Counted from the first letter of the stretch, positions 17,898 to 27,191 are shown. The stretch: DNA of 64,000 nucleotides from Pedobacter sp. JY14-1 (GCF_029269825.1 NZ_JARJHU010000001.1:372001-436000), one strand, 5' to 3'. Notes: generated by a model not told the origin, from the sequence alone. A program made the numbers and translations.

Positions 17898-18286
17898 ACC
17901 CAGCTCTTTTCCTTATATATCCTGAAGCCTTCGGCAAGCGCATCCTCAATCTTGGAAAGCAGCTCGGCATCCAGCTTCTTAATGTGAAAACAGGATTTTC
18001 CCTTCAGCAATTTCAATAGCCCGGGGTCAAACTGCAGCTTGGGATCAGGTTGCTGCTGCTCGTAAACAGGCATAAAATGAAACCCAACATGTCCTTTTTG
18101 GATCAATACACTCGCAAAAAACACCTCATTGCGTTTTTTACCTTCGATTACCACGTTTTTATTGCTCCACAGATCATATTCCTGCTCACTGTTCACACGG
18201 TTGTCAAAACCCATCACCGCATAGGGCTGCAGCGATGCCCTGATGGTCTGGAATATTTCAACGAAGTCTGTTTTGGTCTCGATCAT
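17894..18286 (-). CDS. Conserved protein, possibly DUF1801-like
   Basis: 130 residues from the ATG at 18284-18286 (a TTG six codons upstream is possible). Features: a short helical start IETKTDFVEIFQTIRASLQP, a strand-rich middle with NEVFFASVLIQKGHVGFHFM and PVYEQQQP, and a helical end with KSCFHIKKLDAELLSKIEDAL. The GFHFMPVY and SCFHIK pattern recalls the DUF1801/YdhG fold, a family without a firm function. No signal peptide or membrane segment. Stop codon overlaps the GTG of the downstream gene, so it heads the coupled miaA unit. Confidence 0.8.
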   Translation of the reverse strand: MIETKTDFVEIFQTIRASLQPYAVMGFDNRVNSEQEYDLWSNKNVVIEGKKRNEVFFASVLIQKGHVGFHFMPVYEQQQPDPKLQFDPGLLKLLKGKSCFHIKKLDAELLSKIEDALAEGFRIYKEKSWV

Positions 18287-18318
18287 AGCAGTAAGTTTAT
18301 TCAAAAACAGTCAGTAAT

Positions 18319-19434
18319 TTATATTGTTTGCGGATCAGTTTTCCGCAGGTCCTCCCACCAGCGCCGCTGGGGAAAAGGCGCGCCTAAAATAACAGGTGCT
18401 CCCATCAACGGCGTCACCAGCGGCAGTTGTTTTTCAGCAGCACAGGCCGCCGCCCGCCTGACCGGCTCGTCCCAGTCGTGCATGGCCAGCGTAAACTTGC
18501 CCCAGTGAACCGGCATCAGTGCCTTTGCCCGCAGGTCAAGTGCCGCCCGCACCGTTTCTTCGGGAAACATGTGAATGTGCGGCCAGTAAGCATTGTATTG
18601 CCCGCATTCCAGCACGGCGAGGTCAAATGGGCCATACACTTCCCCCGCAGCCGCAAAATGCGTGTCGTATCCCGAATCCCCGCCCAGGTAAAGTGTATAA
18701 CCGGCCGCCTCCAGCACAAAGGCCGACCAGGCCGTTTGATTACGCTTGAACTTCCGGCCGGAGAAATGTCTGGCTGGCAAGGCCGTAAAACCCAGTCCGT
18801 CCAGGTCAAGGCTTTCATACCAGGCAAGTTCGGTGATCCGTTCTGCAGGTATATTCCATTTTTCCAGGTGCACGCCAACGCCCAGCGACACAATGAACCG
18901 CCGGGCCTTCCCTTTTAACTGCAGGAGCGTACGGTAATCCATATGGTCGTAATGATCATGCGTGATCAGTACGACATCGAGCTCAGGGAGCGCCTCCGGA
19001 ACCATAAAATCCGTTCCCGGATAATTACTTGTACCCAGAAAGGAAAAAGGCGATGTCCGTGTACTAAACACCGGGTCAATCAGTATATTCCTGTTCACGC
19101 CGCCTTCGCCCACCTGCACCAGGTAAGACGAATGTCCGAACCAGGTCAGTTTTACCCCTTCTACTGGCGAAAAATCCGGCTGCTCAACAGGAACCGGACC
19201 CGGCGGCTTACGGTCTGCATTTTTCTTTAGCATCCCGCGGATCATATCCAGGTAGCTTACCTCGGGTGGCTTCACCGGGGTGTAGGACAGGTTGTTCAGC
19301 GCGCCGTCTGCATAGTTGGGCTGAGACTCGATCCGCTGCCGGCGCCTGCCGGATGGCGTACCGCCAAATGCCGGCAACCGGAAAGTCCCGAATATCAGGA
19401 CCAGCAACAACACGATAAATATTAAAACATACAT
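18319..19434 (-). CDS. Membrane-anchored metallo-beta-lactamase-fold hydrolase (NAPE-PLD/RomA-like)
   Basis: 371 residues. Residues 1-17 are a hydrophobic anchor (MYVLIFIVLLLVLIFG), so the enzyme is probably tethered at the inner membrane with a periplasmic domain. The hydrolase domain starts near 93 with LTWFGHSSYLVQ; metal ligands are in THDHYDHMD, ARHFSG, LGGDSGYD and PVHWGKF. The PRF-like linker QPNYADGALNN and PVEQPDFSPVEGVKLTWFGHSS is typical of the NAPE-PLD/RomA branch. Substrate unknown; phosphodiester or lipid substrates are guesses from the family. Lies 3 bases after topB and is probably co-transcribed with it. Confidence 0.88.
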   Translation of the reverse strand: MYVLIFIVLLLVLIFGTFRLPAFGGTPSGRRRQRIESQPNYADGALNNLSYTPVKPPEVSYLDMIRGMLKKNADRKPPGPVPVEQPDFSPVEGVKLTWFGHSSYLVQVGEGGVNRNILIDPVFSTRTSPFSFLGTSNYPGTDFMVPEALPELDVVLITHDHYDHMDYRTLLQLKGKARRFIVSLGVGVHLEKWNIPAERITELAWYESLDLDGLGFTALPARHFSGRKFKRNQTAWSAFVLEAAGYTLYLGGDSGYDTHFAAAGEVYGPFDLAVLECGQYNAYWPHIHMFPEETVRAALDLRAKALMPVHWGKFTLAMHDWDEPVRRAAACAAEKQLPLVTPLMGAPVILGAPFPQRRWWEDLRKTDPQTI

Positions 19435-19437
19435 AGC

Positions 19438-21309
19438 TTAGTTTTTTATAACACCATTTTCCGGGGCAAGCGCTTCCGTAGGACTTAACTTCTCCGCCAG
19501 CGCCACCCCAGCATTCAGCAATTCATTGGTAATCAACCGGGTATACTCGGTGATCTCCGTTTTAAACTCCGTCACCGACGCCCCCGACCGGATCTCTTCC
19601 AGCCGCTTCTCCCACTGGCCTGTCAGTTCTGCCTGGGCAATCTTATGGTCCTTCACCACCTCGTATACTGCCAGTCCCCTCGGTGTCGGCACCAGGTTCC
19701 GTTTTTCCCTTGATATATACTCCCGGTTCAGCAGCGTCTCAATGATCGCTGCCCGTGTTGCCGGTGTACCCAGCCCGCTATCCTTCATCGCGTCACGCAA
19801 CTCCTCGTCCTCTATGTCCTTTCCGCAGGTTTCCAATGCCTTCAACAACGAAGCCTCATTGTACATCGCCTTTGGCTTCGTCTGTTTCTCCAGTAGGGCC
19901 TTCTTCTGTACAGGCAGCAGTTCCTCTGCCTTCAGTTTAGGCAGAGACGGGTTCTCTTCATCCTTTTTATCTTCTTCCTTGTCATTGAATACCGCACGCC
20001 AGCCCGGACGCTGCACCACCGTTCCGTTCGCCTGAAACACCGTGCCCGCCTCCAGCGTAACCTTCGTGATCTCCTTGACGCAATCCTCATGAAAAGCTTC
20101 CAGCATCCTTCCCGCCACCATATCATAGATCGCCTGATGGTTCCCGCTCAAATGAAAAGCCGGCTCACCCGTAGGCAGAACCGCATGGTGGTCTGTAACC
20201 TTCTTCGCATTCACGCTCCTCTTGTTCAGCTTCGCCGTCATCAGGAACGCTGCCTGCCGCCCGAAAACAGGATGGTCCTTCAGCTTTTCGATCAGTCCCG
20301 GAATGCCCGCAAACACATCGTCCCCAATATAACGGCTACCCGTACGCGGATAGGTCACCAGCTTGCTTTCATAGAGTTGCTGCAAAATGTTCAGCGTCTG
20401 TTCTGCCGTTAGCCCCTTACGCTTGTTCGCCTCCTGCTGCAAACTGCTCAGGTCATGCAGCAGTGGCGGCGGTTCCTTTCTCGGCTTCGCTTCTACCGCC
20501 AGCACTTTTGCCCCGGTGGCCACGCCAGATTCCACGTCTCCGACTTTTGCGAAATCCGCCTCTGCATCCGCTTTCTTGTCGTAACTGCTGACCGAGATCG
20601 CACGGAACAGCTGTCCCTCCTTGTCCAGCTGTATCGCCAGCTGGTAATAAGTCTTCGGCACGAAATTCCTGATCTCCAGGTAGCGTGCACAGATCATCGC
20701 CAGCGTTGGTGTCTGCACCCTGCCCAGCGAGAGTACTGAACGGTTGCCCGCAGAGATACTCAGTGCCTGCGTTGCGTTCATGCCCACCAGCCAGTCCGAT
20801 TCCGAACGGCAATGCGCCGAATTGAATAAGGTGTCATAATCCGTTCCCGGCTTCAGGTTGCGGAAGCCCTCCTTGATCGCCTCGTCCGTCTGCGACGAGA
20901 TCCACAGCCTGCGGAACGGCTTTTTACACTTCAGGAAATAGTAAATATACCGGAAGATCAGTTCGCCCTCCCGCCCGGCATCCGTCGCCACGATGATCTC
21001 CGTCGCCTCCTCAAACAAATTCTTAATGATGTCCAGTTGCTTCCGGATCCCCGGGTCTTCCACCAGACCGTCCTTTGTCTTTACCTTGCGGATGCCCAGC
21101 TTAAATTTCGGTGGCAGCATAGGCAAGTGCTGCCTGCGCCAGCCGATGTAGCCATATTCCTGGGGCGGGGCCAGTTGCAGCAAATGGCCAAATGCCCAGG
21201 TAAAAGAATAACCCTTGCCCTCAATATACCCGTCCTTTCGTGTAGTCGCCCCGAATACCTTGGCCAGTTCCCTCGCTACAGAGGGCTTTTCCGCTATAAC
21301 TACTTTCAT
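19438..21309 (-). CDS. topB: DNA topoisomerase III
   Basis: Type IA topoisomerase that decatenates and relaxes DNA via a 5'-phosphotyrosine link. 623 residues: Toprim domain from residue 1 (VIAEKPSVARELAKVFGA), metal-binding DAGREGELIFR at 110-120, the core domain with SLGRVQTPTLAM, active-site Tyr320 in LVTYPRTGSRY, HHAVLPTG, and GLGTPATRAAIIETLL. There is no C-terminal zinc-finger array, and the decatenation loop cannot be assessed by eye. RecQ, the usual functional partner, is encoded 16 kb away rather than adjacent. Confidence 0.96.
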   Translation of the reverse strand: MKVVIAEKPSVARELAKVFGATTRKDGYIEGKGYSFTWAFGHLLQLAPPQEYGYIGWRRQHLPMLPPKFKLGIRKVKTKDGLVEDPGIRKQLDIIKNLFEEATEIIVATDAGREGELIFRYIYYFLKCKKPFRRLWISSQTDEAIKEGFRNLKPGTDYDTLFNSAHCRSESDWLVGMNATQALSISAGNRSVLSLGRVQTPTLAMICARYLEIRNFVPKTYYQLAIQLDKEGQLFRAISVSSYDKKADAEADFAKVGDVESGVATGAKVLAVEAKPRKEPPPLLHDLSSLQQEANKRKGLTAEQTLNILQQLYESKLVTYPRTGSRYIGDDVFAGIPGLIEKLKDHPVFGRQAAFLMTAKLNKRSVNAKKVTDHHAVLPTGEPAFHLSGNHQAIYDMVAGRMLEAFHEDCVKEITKVTLEAGTVFQANGTVVQRPGWRAVFNDKEEDKKDEENPSLPKLKAEELLPVQKKALLEKQTKPKAMYNEASLLKALETCGKDIEDEELRDAMKDSGLGTPATRAAIIETLLNREYISREKRNLVPTPRGLAVYEVVKDHKIAQAELTGQWEKRLEEIRSGASVTEFKTEITEYTRLITNELLNAGVALAEKLSPTEALAPENGVIKN

Positions 21310-21348
21310 AACAAGCTAAGCACCTTTCTCAATTCCAGCATCTGTGAT

Positions 21349-22248
21349 TTAGTCAAAAATATCAAATCCAATCTTAAACGTTGCACAATGCGCATCTACA
21401 ATATCCCTGATCTCCGCTGAATATCCGCCCCCCATACTGACCTGTACCGGGACACCCAGTCTTTTACAAAACCGGAATACCATACGGTCACGCTCCGCAC
21501 AGCCCCGCTTGCTCAACGCAAGCTTACCCAGACGATCACTTTCCAGGACATCCACACCTGAAAGATAAAACACAAAGTCCGGGCGTTGCTCCTGCAAAAC
21601 CGGCAGGACCCTTTCCAGTCTGTCCAGATATTCATCATCCCCGCAATCATCATCCAGCCCGATATCCAGATCCGACCTTTCCTTCCGGAACGGAAAATTC
21701 TTATCGCCGTGCATCGAAAAGGTAAACACCCTGGGCTCGGACGAAAATATCTCTGCCGTACCATTGCCCTGGTGCACGTCCAGGTCGACGATGAGCACCC
21801 GCTTCGCCAGCCCCTTTTTCAGCAGGTATGCCGCTGCCACCGCCTGGTCGTTCAGCAAACAAAAGCCCTCGCCCCAATTGCTGCCCGCATGGTGCGTACC
21901 GCCCGCTACATTGAATGCCAGGCCATTTTCCAGCGCCGATACGGCCCCGTCTATGGTCCCCTGCACGATCCGCAGCTCCCTTTCGAGCAAACGCGCATCC
22001 AGCGCAAAACCGGTACGCCGCTGTTCCCTCGGCGGAAGCGAAAGATCCCTCAGCTGCTCCCAGTAGGACCGTTCGTGCGCCAGCAATACTGTCTCCTCGC
22101 TCACCCGCTCCGGAGCGAACAAATTCCCGGGCGTGATCAGCCCCTCATGCAGCAGCTGCTCTGGAAGCAGCTCATATTTCAGCATGGGAAAACGGTGGCC
22201 CTCCGGCAGGGGGTGCACATATACAGGATGCCAGGCGATCTTGATCAT
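21349..22248 (-). CDS. Histone deacetylase superfamily (AcuC/HdaH-like) protein
   Basis: 299 residues, arginase/deacetylase fold. Zinc-site and catalytic motifs are complete: GGTHHAGSNWGEGFCLLND with the paired His, VLIVDLDVHQGNGTAEIF with metal-binding Asp and His, the FYLSGVDVLESDRLGKL segment with the third Asp, and SMGGGYS. Family members remove acetyl groups from acetoin-pathway enzymes, polyamines or lysines; the substrate here is unknown. No acetyl-CoA synthetase or acetoin genes lie nearby. 39 bases downstream of it on the same strand is topB. Confidence 0.9.
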   Translation of the reverse strand: MIKIAWHPVYVHPLPEGHRFPMLKYELLPEQLLHEGLITPGNLFAPERVSEETVLLAHERSYWEQLRDLSLPPREQRRTGFALDARLLERELRIVQGTIDGAVSALENGLAFNVAGGTHHAGSNWGEGFCLLNDQAVAAAYLLKKGLAKRVLIVDLDVHQGNGTAEIFSSEPRVFTFSMHGDKNFPFRKERSDLDIGLDDDCGDDEYLDRLERVLPVLQEQRPDFVFYLSGVDVLESDRLGKLALSKRGCAERDRMVFRFCKRLGVPVQVSMGGGYSAEIRDIVDAHCATFKIGFDIFD

Positions 22249-22267
22249 GGATTACTTTTCTGAAGCG

Positions 22268-23149
22268 CTAGTTCAGCAATTCCCCCACATGTTTCTCGAT
22301 GTTATTGCAGATCTCATCTACAGGCAGGTCATTTGCATCCAGCCCGAACGGGTTCTCGATCTCCTCCGCGATCAGCTCGAGACTCGCCAGCACGTACAGG
22401 ATGAACGGTACGATCGGCACCACAAAATAGCCCAGACTGAATACCCATCCAAAAGGCAGCGTGATCACATATATAAAGATGAACTTCTTGATAAAGGCAC
22501 TGTAGGAATATGGGATCGGTGTTCTCTTGATCCGCTCGCAGCCCCCGCAGATATCCGTCAGTTGCTGCACGTCGCCGTTCAGGATGATCAGCTGCTCCTG
22601 GCTGATCTCTCCGGAAGCCTGCAGGTCGAACACTCTTGAGGAAATACTCGCTGCAACCTGGTTCGGAATGTGCTTTCCGCCATCTACCTCGATCAGCAGG
22701 CTGTTCTTCCCGAAGTACTGCTTTTCCCTGAGGTGTTCTTTCAGTGCGAAGGCATATTTGGGTATCGCGTAATTGAAAAAGGTATTGTGTTCCTCCGCCA
22801 GCTTCAGCGATCTGATCTTGATCGCAAAATTACGGCTGACATTCGTGAGTGAGCCCAGCAGCCTGCGGCCTTCCCACCAGCGGTCATAGGAAGTATTGGT
22901 ACGGAACACCAGCAGTAAGGAGATCACAAAACCCAGCAGGTTGTGCATCATGCTCACGTTCTTCAGGTAGTTCGATTCCCCCAGCTTCAGAAAATTCAGT
23001 TCCAGGTAGGCAATCGCCGCGGAAAATATACCGACACTGATCATCAGCGGCCATAGTTTCCTGATGGTGTCGGCTTTATGGACATGAAAGATAAAGTTGA
23101 TCCAGTCTTTAGGATTGTAATTGATCATAAGTTGCGGGGCATTAGCCAA
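22268..23149 (-). CDS. Bestrophin family ion channel (UPF0187/YneE)
   Basis: 293 residues with four predicted membrane segments, two near the N-terminus (about 33-52 and 67-85) and two around 210-250. The family motif SYDRWWEGRRLLGSLTNVSRN follows the second segment, and the C-terminal region has NPFGLDANDLPVDEICN as in bestrophins. Bacterial homologues form pentameric cation or anion channels. Regulation by calcium is not implied: the acidic calcium-clasp of animal proteins is not visible. Neighbours are unrelated and it is likely a free-standing gene in a same-strand run. Confidence 0.9.
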   Translation of the reverse strand: MANAPQLMINYNPKDWINFIFHVHKADTIRKLWPLMISVGIFSAAIAYLELNFLKLGESNYLKNVSMMHNLLGFVISLLLVFRTNTSYDRWWEGRRLLGSLTNVSRNFAIKIRSLKLAEEHNTFFNYAIPKYAFALKEHLREKQYFGKNSLLIEVDGGKHIPNQVAASISSRVFDLQASGEISQEQLIILNGDVQQLTDICGGCERIKRTPIPYSYSAFIKKFIFIYVITLPFGWVFSLGYFVVPIVPFILYVLASLELIAEEIENPFGLDANDLPVDEICNNIEKHVGELLN

Positions 23150-23173
23150 TGTTCAGCCTCAAAAATAGGATTT

Positions 23174-23797
23174 TTATCGGTTTGGCTTGCTCACAAAACG
23201 GTTGCCTTTTACATAATAACGCCAGGGAAGCAGTGCATGATCGCCTGCATAGGCAACCCCGATCCTCGGACCTGCCATAACCTGTTCTTCAGTGAAACGG
23301 ATGCCGCGGTCTTCGATCCAGATCTCCTCTCCCCAAAGTTCCTTTGCGTTCGTTCCGCGGTTAATGCCCAATGCCTGCGCCAGCGCTCCCGGTCCTGCAG
23401 TCAGGTTTGGCTTCAGGGCCGCCATCTTACGCCGCGTCAGCATAATATCCAGGCCATCCACTGGCTCCAGTCCGCGCACCAGCACCGCATGGGGTATACC
23501 CTCCGGAGCAGTCACCACATTGAATAAATGATGGATACCGTAGCACAGATACACATAGCTGGTACCCCCAGGTCCATACATGGTCTTCGTCCGCTCCGTA
23601 AAACGCCCGCCATAAGCATGAGAAGCTTTGTCCTCCACACCCTTATAGGCCTCGGTTTCAACAATAATGCCACCGGTAAGCGCTCCGTCGATACAGGTCA
23701 TCAGGAGTCTGCCCAGCAAAGCCGCTGCCAGCGCATTCACATCCTGGTCCTGGTAAAAAGAAAAAGGCAGCTTGCTGCCCCCAGATAATTCAGACAT
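23174..23797 (-). CDS. DNA-3-methyladenine glycosylase, AAG/MPG family
   Basis: Removes alkylated purines such as 3-methyladenine from DNA, leaving an abasic site. 207 residues, typical of bacterial AAG/MPG: ALAAALLGRLL near the start, IVETEAYKGVEDKASHAYGG with the catalytic Glu and Tyr, FTERTKTMYGPGGTSYVYLCYGIHH with the intercalating region, EGIPHAVLVRGLEP, and LTAGPGALAQALGI. Not related to the helix-hairpin-helix AlkA or Tag enzymes. The start is placed at the ATG at 23795-23797. Confidence 0.95.
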   Translation of the reverse strand: MSELSGGSKLPFSFYQDQDVNALAAALLGRLLMTCIDGALTGGIIVETEAYKGVEDKASHAYGGRFTERTKTMYGPGGTSYVYLCYGIHHLFNVVTAPEGIPHAVLVRGLEPVDGLDIMLTRRKMAALKPNLTAGPGALAQALGINRGTNAKELWGEEIWIEDRGIRFTEEQVMAGPRIGVAYAGDHALLPWRYYVKGNRFVSKPNR

Positions 23798-23843
23798 CTC
23801 GCAAATCTGCGAAAATATCCGGCCCCGACCAAAACCTGGTCCT

Positions 23844-26210
23844 TTACTCCGTTTTTAAAGACACAACAGGATCTGCCGATGCCGCCTTGTATACCTGGAA
23901 GGATACCGTCACCAGTGCGATCAACACGGCCAGCAGTCCGCCGGTGGCAAAAAACCACCAGTGAAGTTCGATACGATAGGCAAAGGAAGACAACCAGTGC
24001 ATACATAGTACATAAGCCAGCGGCATTGCGATCAGCACCGATATCAGTACCGGCCGGAGAAATGCGCCTGACAACAGGTACATCAGGTTAAGATTACTCG
24101 CTCCCAATACTTTCCTGATGCCGATCTCCTTAAAGCGCTTTTCTGCAGCAAAGGCAGCCAGGCCGAAAAGCCCCAGACAGCAGAGCAGGATCGTCAGTAC
24201 AGCAAAATACCGCGACAGGGCTGCCATACGGCGTTCGGCCATATACTGCCGTTCAAAATCCTGGTCCAGGAACTTGTAATCCAGCGAATAACCCGGATTA
24301 TAACGCTGATTGAACGTACGCAGCGCATCTAATACCGCATCCAGCCTGCCCGGTGCGACACGCAGCATCACGCGGTTCGCATTTGCGGGTTTGCAGCGGA
24401 TGAACATGGGGCCTACCTTTTTATGCATGGACTCGAAATGGAAATCGGCCAGAACCCCGATGATCTGCATCTCCCTGCCCCACAAAGTAAACACCTTGCC
24501 CACCGGATCCTTCAGACGCATCGCCCTGATCCCGGCTTCATTGATAATGACTGCCGAAGTATCTGAACCGAAACGCTCAGAAAAGCTTCTTCCCAACACC
24601 ATTTTCATCCCCAGCGTTTCGATCAGTCCCGGCGTCACATCAGCCCGTTGAAAACGGATCTCCTCCTGCTGGTTACGGCCTTCCCAGTTAAACGAACCCG
24701 TTGTGTAGCTCAGGTCACCCAGCAGCTCCCGGTCTATCCCCCCCGCACCCAGTACCCCATCTGTTCGCCTTACCGCCTCAAGCACGAAAGGCACAGTGCT
24801 TTTGAACCTGCCCTCGGTTTCAAAATAAACGACATTTTCCTTTTTGAAACCCTGGCTACCAGTCTGCACATACCTGATCTGACGATAGACCACCAGTACC
24901 GCGATGATCAGTACACCAGAAACCACGAACTGGAACACCACCAGGCCCTGCCGCAACCATAAGGAAACGGTACTGAACTGCAGCTTGCCCTTAAGCGCCG
25001 TAACCGGCTTCATTCCTGAAAGATATACCGCCGGGTAAAAACCGGCCACCAGACCAGTAACCATGGTAAGCAGTGTCAGCATACCCATCAGGCGGAACCC
25101 AAAATCCAGCGACAACTCCTTTTGGGTGATCCTGTTAAAGGCGGGCAGCAGGAGTTCGACCGCCAGCAGGGAGATAAACAGCGCAATGAAACTCAGCAGT
25201 ACCGATTCCGCCAGGTATTGCCAGATCAGTTTTTTTCGAGGGACGCCCAACACCTTTTTGACCCCGATCTCCTTCATCCTTCCCGAAGCACTCGCAGTAG
25301 ACAGATTGGTAAAATTGATACAGGCCGTCAGCAGGATCAACACGGCGACAACACCAAAAAGGCGCACCTGGCTGATCCTCCCGCCAACCACCTTTCCATT
25401 CTCCAGTTCATTATAAAGATAAGCGTCCCCGTAGGGGCGCACAAACAGCGTATAATTGCTCCGCTGCTTCGTTTTCAGAAAATCTCTGATCTTCACATTG
25501 AACTTCACGGGGTCTTCGTCCTGGTTCAGAACAACATAAGTTAAGGGGCCATAATTTCCCCAATGCCTGTAGGTTGAATTTCCGGCGTCCAGCAGCACAT
25601 CTGCCGAAATCAGGAAGTCAAACCGTTCTGAAGACTGTGCCGGAACATCTCTGAACACCCCGGATACCTGCGCCCGGTTTTCCATTTGCAACTCGGCATT
25701 GCTCCAAACCATTACCTTGCCGATCACGTCGGTGGTATTAAACAGCTTCATGGCCAGGCTTTCGGAAATAACCGCAGACTTAGTACCTTTCAGTACCTGT
25801 TCAAGGTCGCCCGAAAGCAGCGGGTAGGAAAACACGCTGAAGAATTCCGCACCGGCAAATTTGCCGGATGCCGCTACGTTGGGATATTCGCCTCCACCGA
25901 CTTTGCTGTGTCCGAGCCAGTATCCGGGTGAAGTCACCACCGCTTTTTTCACCTCGGGAAACTCGGTTGCCAGAGCCTCTGCAAGAATACCAGGAGTACC
26001 GTCCACCGTGTTTACCGCATCGCTTAAATACTCATTCTGCATCACCTGGTAAATGTCCTGTTGGTGAAAACGGTCTGTCTGCAGTTCACTCGAAGCCCAG
26101 AGATAGATGAGCACCGCACAGGTAAGCCCGCTGCTTAAACCTGCCAGGTTGATCAGGAAAGCGCCTTTATGTTTTTTAAAGTTTCTGAAACTTAGCCGGA
26201 GGTATCGCAT
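23844..26210 (-). CDS. FtsX/MacB-type ABC transporter permease (orphan)
   Basis: 788 residues with the duplicated layout common in Bacteroidota: N-terminal membrane helix (about 18-40) and periplasmic MacB-like domain to about 280, an FtsX core of three helices (about 285-410) with KEIGVKKVLGVPRKKLIWQY, a short helix near 430, a second periplasmic domain, and a second FtsX core from about 665 with KEIGIRKVLGASNLNLMYL. Substrate unknown; relatives act in antimicrobial peptide resistance, lipoprotein handling or signalling. No ATPase gene is nearby, so it must share one encoded elsewhere. Its own leader contains an inverted repeat at 26249-26292. Confidence 0.92.
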   Translation of the reverse strand: MRYLRLSFRNFKKHKGAFLINLAGLSSGLTCAVLIYLWASSELQTDRFHQQDIYQVMQNEYLSDAVNTVDGTPGILAEALATEFPEVKKAVVTSPGYWLGHSKVGGGEYPNVAASGKFAGAEFFSVFSYPLLSGDLEQVLKGTKSAVISESLAMKLFNTTDVIGKVMVWSNAELQMENRAQVSGVFRDVPAQSSERFDFLISADVLLDAGNSTYRHWGNYGPLTYVVLNQDEDPVKFNVKIRDFLKTKQRSNYTLFVRPYGDAYLYNELENGKVVGGRISQVRLFGVVAVLILLTACINFTNLSTASASGRMKEIGVKKVLGVPRKKLIWQYLAESVLLSFIALFISLLAVELLLPAFNRITQKELSLDFGFRLMGMLTLLTMVTGLVAGFYPAVYLSGMKPVTALKGKLQFSTVSLWLRQGLVVFQFVVSGVLIIAVLVVYRQIRYVQTGSQGFKKENVVYFETEGRFKSTVPFVLEAVRRTDGVLGAGGIDRELLGDLSYTTGSFNWEGRNQQEEIRFQRADVTPGLIETLGMKMVLGRSFSERFGSDTSAVIINEAGIRAMRLKDPVGKVFTLWGREMQIIGVLADFHFESMHKKVGPMFIRCKPANANRVMLRVAPGRLDAVLDALRTFNQRYNPGYSLDYKFLDQDFERQYMAERRMAALSRYFAVLTILLCCLGLFGLAAFAAEKRFKEIGIRKVLGASNLNLMYLLSGAFLRPVLISVLIAMPLAYVLCMHWLSSFAYRIELHWWFFATGGLLAVLIALVTVSFQVYKAASADPVVSLKTE

Positions 26211-26248
26211 AATATCATTTTAGATCGTTCGTTTACCTTTACGGCCAA

Positions 26249-26292
26249 AGCAGATGCCAGTCTCGTAAAACCCCTTGTATGGTGCATCTGCT
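26249..26292 (-). repeat. Inverted repeat in the leader of the FtsX-type permease gene
   Basis: A perfect 9-base inverted repeat, AGCAGATGC and GCATCTGCT, with a 26-base loop, lies 39 bases upstream of the permease ATG. There is no T tract after it in the minus direction, so it is not a plain terminator. It could be an operator or a leader structure; no function is established. Confidence 0.4.
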
Positions 26293-26365
26293 CACAGAAG
26301 CCAGCGCTTAGTGTACGGATACGGACACCTGATGTTCCTTTGCGGACAATGTTACCTTCAGGCCA

Positions 26366-26842
26366 TCAAAGCCTGATCAGGTTCACGATTTCCTGCAGGT
26401 AAAGCGCATCGACTTCGTCAAAATGAGCAAGATATTCACTGTCGACATCCAGAACCCCTACGACTTCTCCATCTTTGAATACTGGCAGTACAATCTCCGA
26501 TCTCGATGCCGAAGCGCAGGCAATATGCCCTGGAAAGGCATCTACGTCAGGTACAATCACTTTTGCCGCTTTTGCCCAGGCTGTACCACAGACGCCTTTG
26601 CCCCTGGCAATACGCGTGCAGGCCACAGGCCCCTGGAAGGGCCCGAGTACCAGCTCACCTTCTTTTACCAGGTAAAAACCCACCCAGAACCAGCCAAACT
26701 GTTCTTTCAATGCAGCAGCGACATTACCCAGGTTGGCTACCAGATCGGTTTCTCCTTCGAGTAATGCCCCGATTTGCGGAATCAGGGATTGGTATTGTCT
26801 TGCCTTATCAGTTTCCTTCGAGATCACCAGGTCTTCTGCCAT
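26366..26842 (-). CDS. Free methionine-(R)-sulfoxide reductase (GAF domain)
   Basis: Reduces free L-methionine-(R)-sulfoxide, an oxidative damage product. 158 residues made of one GAF domain: WVGFYLV, LVLGPFQGPVACTRIARGKGVCGTAW and VDAFPGHIACASASRSEIVLP. Cys75, Cys85 and Cys109 keep the spacing of the three cysteines in the E. coli enzyme, including the catalytic one in the last motif. The ATG at 26840-26842 is chosen because the TATTTTTG promoter element at 26878-26885 lies inside any longer frame. Stands alone; thioredoxin is the expected reductant. Confidence 0.93.
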   Translation of the reverse strand: MAEDLVISKETDKARQYQSLIPQIGALLEGETDLVANLGNVAAALKEQFGWFWVGFYLVKEGELVLGPFQGPVACTRIARGKGVCGTAWAKAAKVIVPDVDAFPGHIACASASRSEIVLPVFKDGEVVGVLDVDSEYLAHFDEVDALYLQEIVNLIRL

Positions 26843-26877
26843 TTTGCTATCCGTTTGTTGTGTTCCGTTCCTGTTTT

Positions 26878-26885
26878 CAAAAATA
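26878..26885 (-). promoter_or_regulatory. Candidate promoter -7 element for the methionine sulfoxide reductase gene
   Basis: Minus-strand TATTTTTG matches TAnnTTTG, about 35 bases before the chosen ATG, giving a leader near 28 bases. It decides against the start at 26911. Confidence 0.45.
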
Positions 26886-27166
26886 CAAATTTCAAATAGA
26901 GTCTTTGCCATTCCAGATTCAGGTTTTACTTATGACACGCCATTTCCTGAGCGTCTTTGTCTGATTTCTGAACTGTTTTTCATCTGGTATTGGACTGGTC
27001 ACCATCTGGTCGAAGCAGTTTAAACCAGTTTCAGCGCGGTTTGACCTCAGTCTTCAATCAGTTTTTAGCGGGTACTTACCCTGAGCAATCGACAAGAAAA
27101 AGGGGCCTTCAGGATAGAGGGCCGGGCAAGAAAAAAGGGTTCAACCAGCCCAAAAATTAAAATGAC
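26886..27166. other. Divergent intergenic region with CATCTGGT direct repeats
   Basis: No credible gene. The octamer CATCTGGT occurs at 26981-26988 and 27003-27010, 22 bases apart (about two helical turns), with a further ACTGGT between them. This could be a regulator site for the peptidase gene, or chance. Nothing else was recognised. Confidence 0.35.
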
Positions 27167-27174
27167 TAAATTTG
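27167..27174 (+). promoter_or_regulatory. Candidate promoter -7 element for the S46 peptidase gene
   Basis: TAAATTTG matches TAnnTTTG. It lies after the ATG at 27162 and before the ATG at 27192, so it favours the second ATG, which also starts the better signal peptide. No -33 partner seen. Confidence 0.4.
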
Positions 27175-27191
27175 CAGCAAACCAATTTTTT

